64,000 nt of DNA from Halostagnicola larsenii XH-48 (GTDB lineage: Archaea > Halobacteriota > Halobacteria > Halobacteriales > Natrialbaceae), in NCBI RefSeq assembly GCF_000517625.1, contig NZ_CP007059.1, forward strand, positions 62,001 to 126,000, in the 5' to 3' direction. The stretch's first letter is position 1; every line of letters starts with the position of its first letter. The translations under genes and the position numbers were made by a program. Below the pieces are notes generated by a model. That model saw only the letters and a program-made list of their open reading frames with translations. It was not told the DNA's origin and did no database searches. Positions 61,826 through 64,000 of this stretch are shown in pieces.

Positions 61826-62035
61826 CTATCGGTCTTCTTCCGGAATGTAATCGGACGTCTTCATCTCTCGGTACGTAGAACAGTCGGGACAGGCGTGGAC
61901 GACATCCCGGTTGTCTCCGAACACGCGTGCGAACTGGCGCGTGACCTGATTCCCACAGGTGACACAGCGGGGCGCGGTCGTTTGTTGGCCAGCAGTCATC
62001 GGCGTCCACTTGGTTTCGGTTGGTTCCGTCGACAT
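61826..62035 (-). CDS. DUF7563-like small zinc-ribbon protein
   Basis: A 69-residue protein from ATG 62035 (MSTEPTETKW). The Cys pairs are CVTCGNQVTRQFARVFGDN and HACPDCSTYREM, the pattern of a haloarchaeal single zinc-ribbon family (I believe DUF7563, from memory). The family is very common in haloarchaea, with unknown function. An ATG at 61999 is a possible shorter start. Confidence 0.78.
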   Translation of the reverse strand: MSTEPTETKWTPMTAGQQTTAPRCVTCGNQVTRQFARVFGDNRDVVHACPDCSTYREMKTSDYIPEEDR

Positions 62036-62038
62036 CAT

Positions 62039-62683
62039 CAGTTCATTTCGACAGGATACTATTTACTATAGGCTGCATAACGTCGACCGAGTTGTCGAGC
62101 GTTTCTTTCATCTGTCATTAATCATACCTAAAGAGTGTCTATAAATCCGTATTGTTACCGTCCCTATCAGCGGAAATTCTATATTTCCGAACCGTAATAC
62201 GTTGTTTCACCGGTCGTATTCTACCGAATTCCATCCCTGCGACGACCACGTGGAGAACACCGATATCGCCCCACCGGATCGTTCGACCGACTCGAAGACA
62301 GACATCCCGACCAGGTACCAGAACCCAGCAGCTACCGATGAAGTGGCCGTGGCCAGTCAGTGTTAGTGACCGAGATCCATCGGCGTGACCAGCGGCTGGG
62401 TTTGTTTATCAGGTGCTACGTTTATACCCCGGTAAGCGCGATATATATGTGGAGGGCGTCCCGAATTTTCGCGGGAAAATCCCTCCGTTACCGATTCCGA
62501 CGTCGACCGAGGACGTAAAACCCCGCACAGACACAGCAGGGACTTGGGCCTATGGGGGTAGGTCTCGAGTCCGGCCGTGTTCGCACGTCCTCGACTCGAT
62601 TCGACCGACTCGAGAGCGGTTGTGCCGTTGATAGCGGTGAGAACAGGTATCGAGACTGGGGATGAAGTGTCGCGAAAGCGGCG
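62039..62683. other. Intergenic region, no gene seen
   Basis: The first ~150 bp, upstream of the zinc-ribbon gene, are AT-rich (TACTATTTACTATAGGCTGC) and should contain its promoter. Later short frames (for example 62152-62388) have no protein-like composition. No RNA or repeat is evident. Confidence 0.4.
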
Positions 62684-64000
62684 TTACTCGACAGTTACGC
62701 TCTTGGCGAGGTTCCGCGGCTTGTCGATCGGACGATCCAACAGCGTGGCCGCGTAGTACGACACCAACTGAAGTTGTACGTTTGCGAGCAGTCCCGCTAG
62801 CGTGGCATCCGTCTCGGGGATCGCCAGGTGATCGTCCGCGATTTCGATCGCTTCGTGCCCTGGCGGACAGACTGCGATCACGGGCGCACCGCGCGTCTGG
62901 GCTTCCGCGGCGTTTTTCAGCGTCTTCTCGTCTTCCGTCCCGGTAAATACCGCAAAGAGGGGCGTTTCCGGCGTCACTAATGCGAGCGGCCCGTGTTTCA
63001 GTTCACCCGAAGCGAACCCCTCGGCGTGTTCGTAGGTGATTTCCTTGAACTTCAGCGCTCCCTCGAGTGCAACCGAGTACCCCAGCCCACGGCCGATGAA
63101 AAAGTAGGCCTGAGAATCCCTGTACCGGCTGGCGACCGATGCCGCCTGGGACTGTTCGAGTAGCGTCTCGATCGACTCCGGCATCGAATCGGCCGCCTCG
63201 AGAAGCGAGCGTCGATCGGTCCGGACCTCGCCCGTCTGATCCGCTGCGACTCGCCTCGCCAGCAACACGAGCATGAGCGCCTGCGATGAGAACGTCTTCG
63301 TCGCCGCGACGCCGATTTCTGGACCCGCCCTGATGAGGAGGGTTTCGTCCGCGACGCGTGATGCGGTGGATCCGATCACGTTCGTGACCGTCATCGTCTT
63401 GGCTCCGGCGGCTGCCGCACTTCGAAGGGCGTTCAGCGTATCCGCCGTCTCGCCGCTCTGGGTGACGGCGACGACGAGCGTGCTGTCGTCGATCGGCGGC
63501 GCAGCGACCGAATACTCGTTGGCGAGCAACGCCGTCGAGGAAATCCCCACCTGGTTGAGCGCCGTCGAACCGTACAGCGCCGCGTGGTAGGACGTCCCGC
63601 ACGCGACGAACTGGACCTCGTCGATATCCTCGAACGTACCCCGTTCGAATCGCTCGAGGTCGATCGTTCCAGAGCGGGGATCGATCCGCCCTTCGATCGC
63701 CTGTGCGATCGAGGTCGGCTGTTCGCTGATCTCCTTGAGCATGAAATGATCGTACTCGCCTTTCCCTGCCTGTTCTGGGTCCCATTCGACGGTTTCACGC
63801 TCCCGATCGATCGGGTTTCCGTCCTGGTCGGTGTACTCGATTCCGTCACTGTCGACGACGACGACATCACCGTCCTCGAGATACACCACGGTATCGGTGT
63901 ACTCGAGAAACGCGGGTACGTCGCTTGCGAGGAAGAACCCGTCGTCCTCGATACCGACGACGAGCGGCGAGCCCTGCCGCGCGGCATACAGGACGTGCTC
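62684..64000 (-). CDS. glmS: Glutamine-fructose-6-phosphate aminotransferase, C-terminal part
   Basis: The 3' end of the gene: 438 residues up to the stop, with the start beyond the window edge. The end of the N-terminal glutaminase domain (GSPLVVGIEDDGFFLASDVP) is followed by two SIS domains: VQFVACGTSYHAALYGSTAL and VAVTQSGETADTLNALRSAA in the first, AYFFIGRGLGYSVALEGAL and FAVFTGTEDEKTLKNAAEA in the second. The C-terminus ends NLAKSVTVE, a family hallmark. It makes glucosamine-6-phosphate, the substrate of GlmM nearby, from fructose-6-phosphate and glutamine. Confidence 0.96.
   Translation of the reverse strand, partial: EHVLYAARQGSPLVVGIEDDGFFLASDVPAFLEYTDTVVYLEDGDVVVVDSDGIEYTDQDGNPIDRERETVEWDPEQAGKGEYDHFMLKEISEQPTSIAQAIEGRIDPRSGTIDLERFERGTFEDIDEVQFVACGTSYHAALYGSTALNQVGISSTALLANEYSVAAPPIDDSTLVVAVTQSGETADTLNALRSAAAAGAKTMTVTNVIGSTASRVADETLLIRAGPEIGVAATKTFSSQALMLVLLARRVAADQTGEVRTDRRSLLEAADSMPESIETLLEQSQAASVASRYRDSQAYFFIGRGLGYSVALEGALKFKEITYEHAEGFASGELKHGPLALVTPETPLFAVFTGTEDEKTLKNAAEAQTRGAPVIAVCPPGHEAIEIADDHLAIPETDATLAGLLANVQLQLVSYYAATLLDRPIDKPRNLAKSVTVE

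Overview
The window is haloarchaeal DNA, most like the Natrialbales or Haloferacales type. Coding sequences are GC-rich with acidic predicted proteins. There are bacterio-opsin-activator-type (HTH-10) regulators, Tat signal peptides, a halocyanin-like cupredoxin, an Mnh/Mrp antiporter operon, PhiH1-type winged-helix proteins and an archaeal IS200/IS605 element. Starts are often leaderless ATG or GTG, and many genes overlap by about 4 bp. I cannot name the species.

Layout. 1-8.9 kb: end of a zinc-ribbon gene, an HTH-10 regulator divergent from an SDR dehydrogenase, a PAP2 phosphatase, a Tat-exported protein with a Cys-rich tail, a four-gene DUF58/DUF4129 membrane operon, a DUF3267 metalloprotease, and small regulators. 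9-14.2 kb is accessory: a DUF2178/HTH pair, a VapBC-like pair, gene fragments, an AT-rich chimeric ORF and a complete-looking IS200/IS605 element with tnpA and tnpB. 14.3-21.1 kb: PadR regulator and the seven-gene mnhABCDEFG Na+/H+ antiporter operon. 21.3-31.4 kb: P450 with a TetR regulator and a likely operator, GH2 glycosidase, XPB-like helicase, ester cyclase, halocyanin, DJ-1/PfpI protein. 31.7-32.7 kb: a frameshifted membrane-protein gene. 32.9-38.3 kb: sugar epimerase divergent from a complete ECF transporter (S, fused A-A', T) followed by a ComB-like phosphatase. 38.3-50 kb: housekeeping and conserved hypothetical genes, a second P450, an AI-2E permease, an SMR exporter and a PLP decarboxylase.

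50-53 kb carries a ParA ATPase and a small ribbon-helix-helix-like partner, overlapping by 8 bp. Beside them is a gene-free kilobase filled with copies of a palindromic site (half-site close to TTCACAC or TCTACAC). The same site recurs in convergent intergenic gaps at 42.2-42.5 kb (partly as a 33-bp tandem repeat) and 52.7 kb, and once near 31.5 kb. Sites lying between converging genes cannot be ordinary promoter operators, so I propose a centromere-like DNA segregation locus. This is my best candidate for an undescribed system.

53.8-64 kb: a HerA-like ATPase with a long coiled coil, then a likely cell-surface glycan or lipid modification group. It contains a DegT-type aminotransferase broken by an exact 20-bp tandem duplication, a phosphodiesterase/phosphotransferase, a FemAB-like acyltransferase, glmM, and glmS running off the window end. 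GlmS and GlmM would supply glucosamine phosphates for it.
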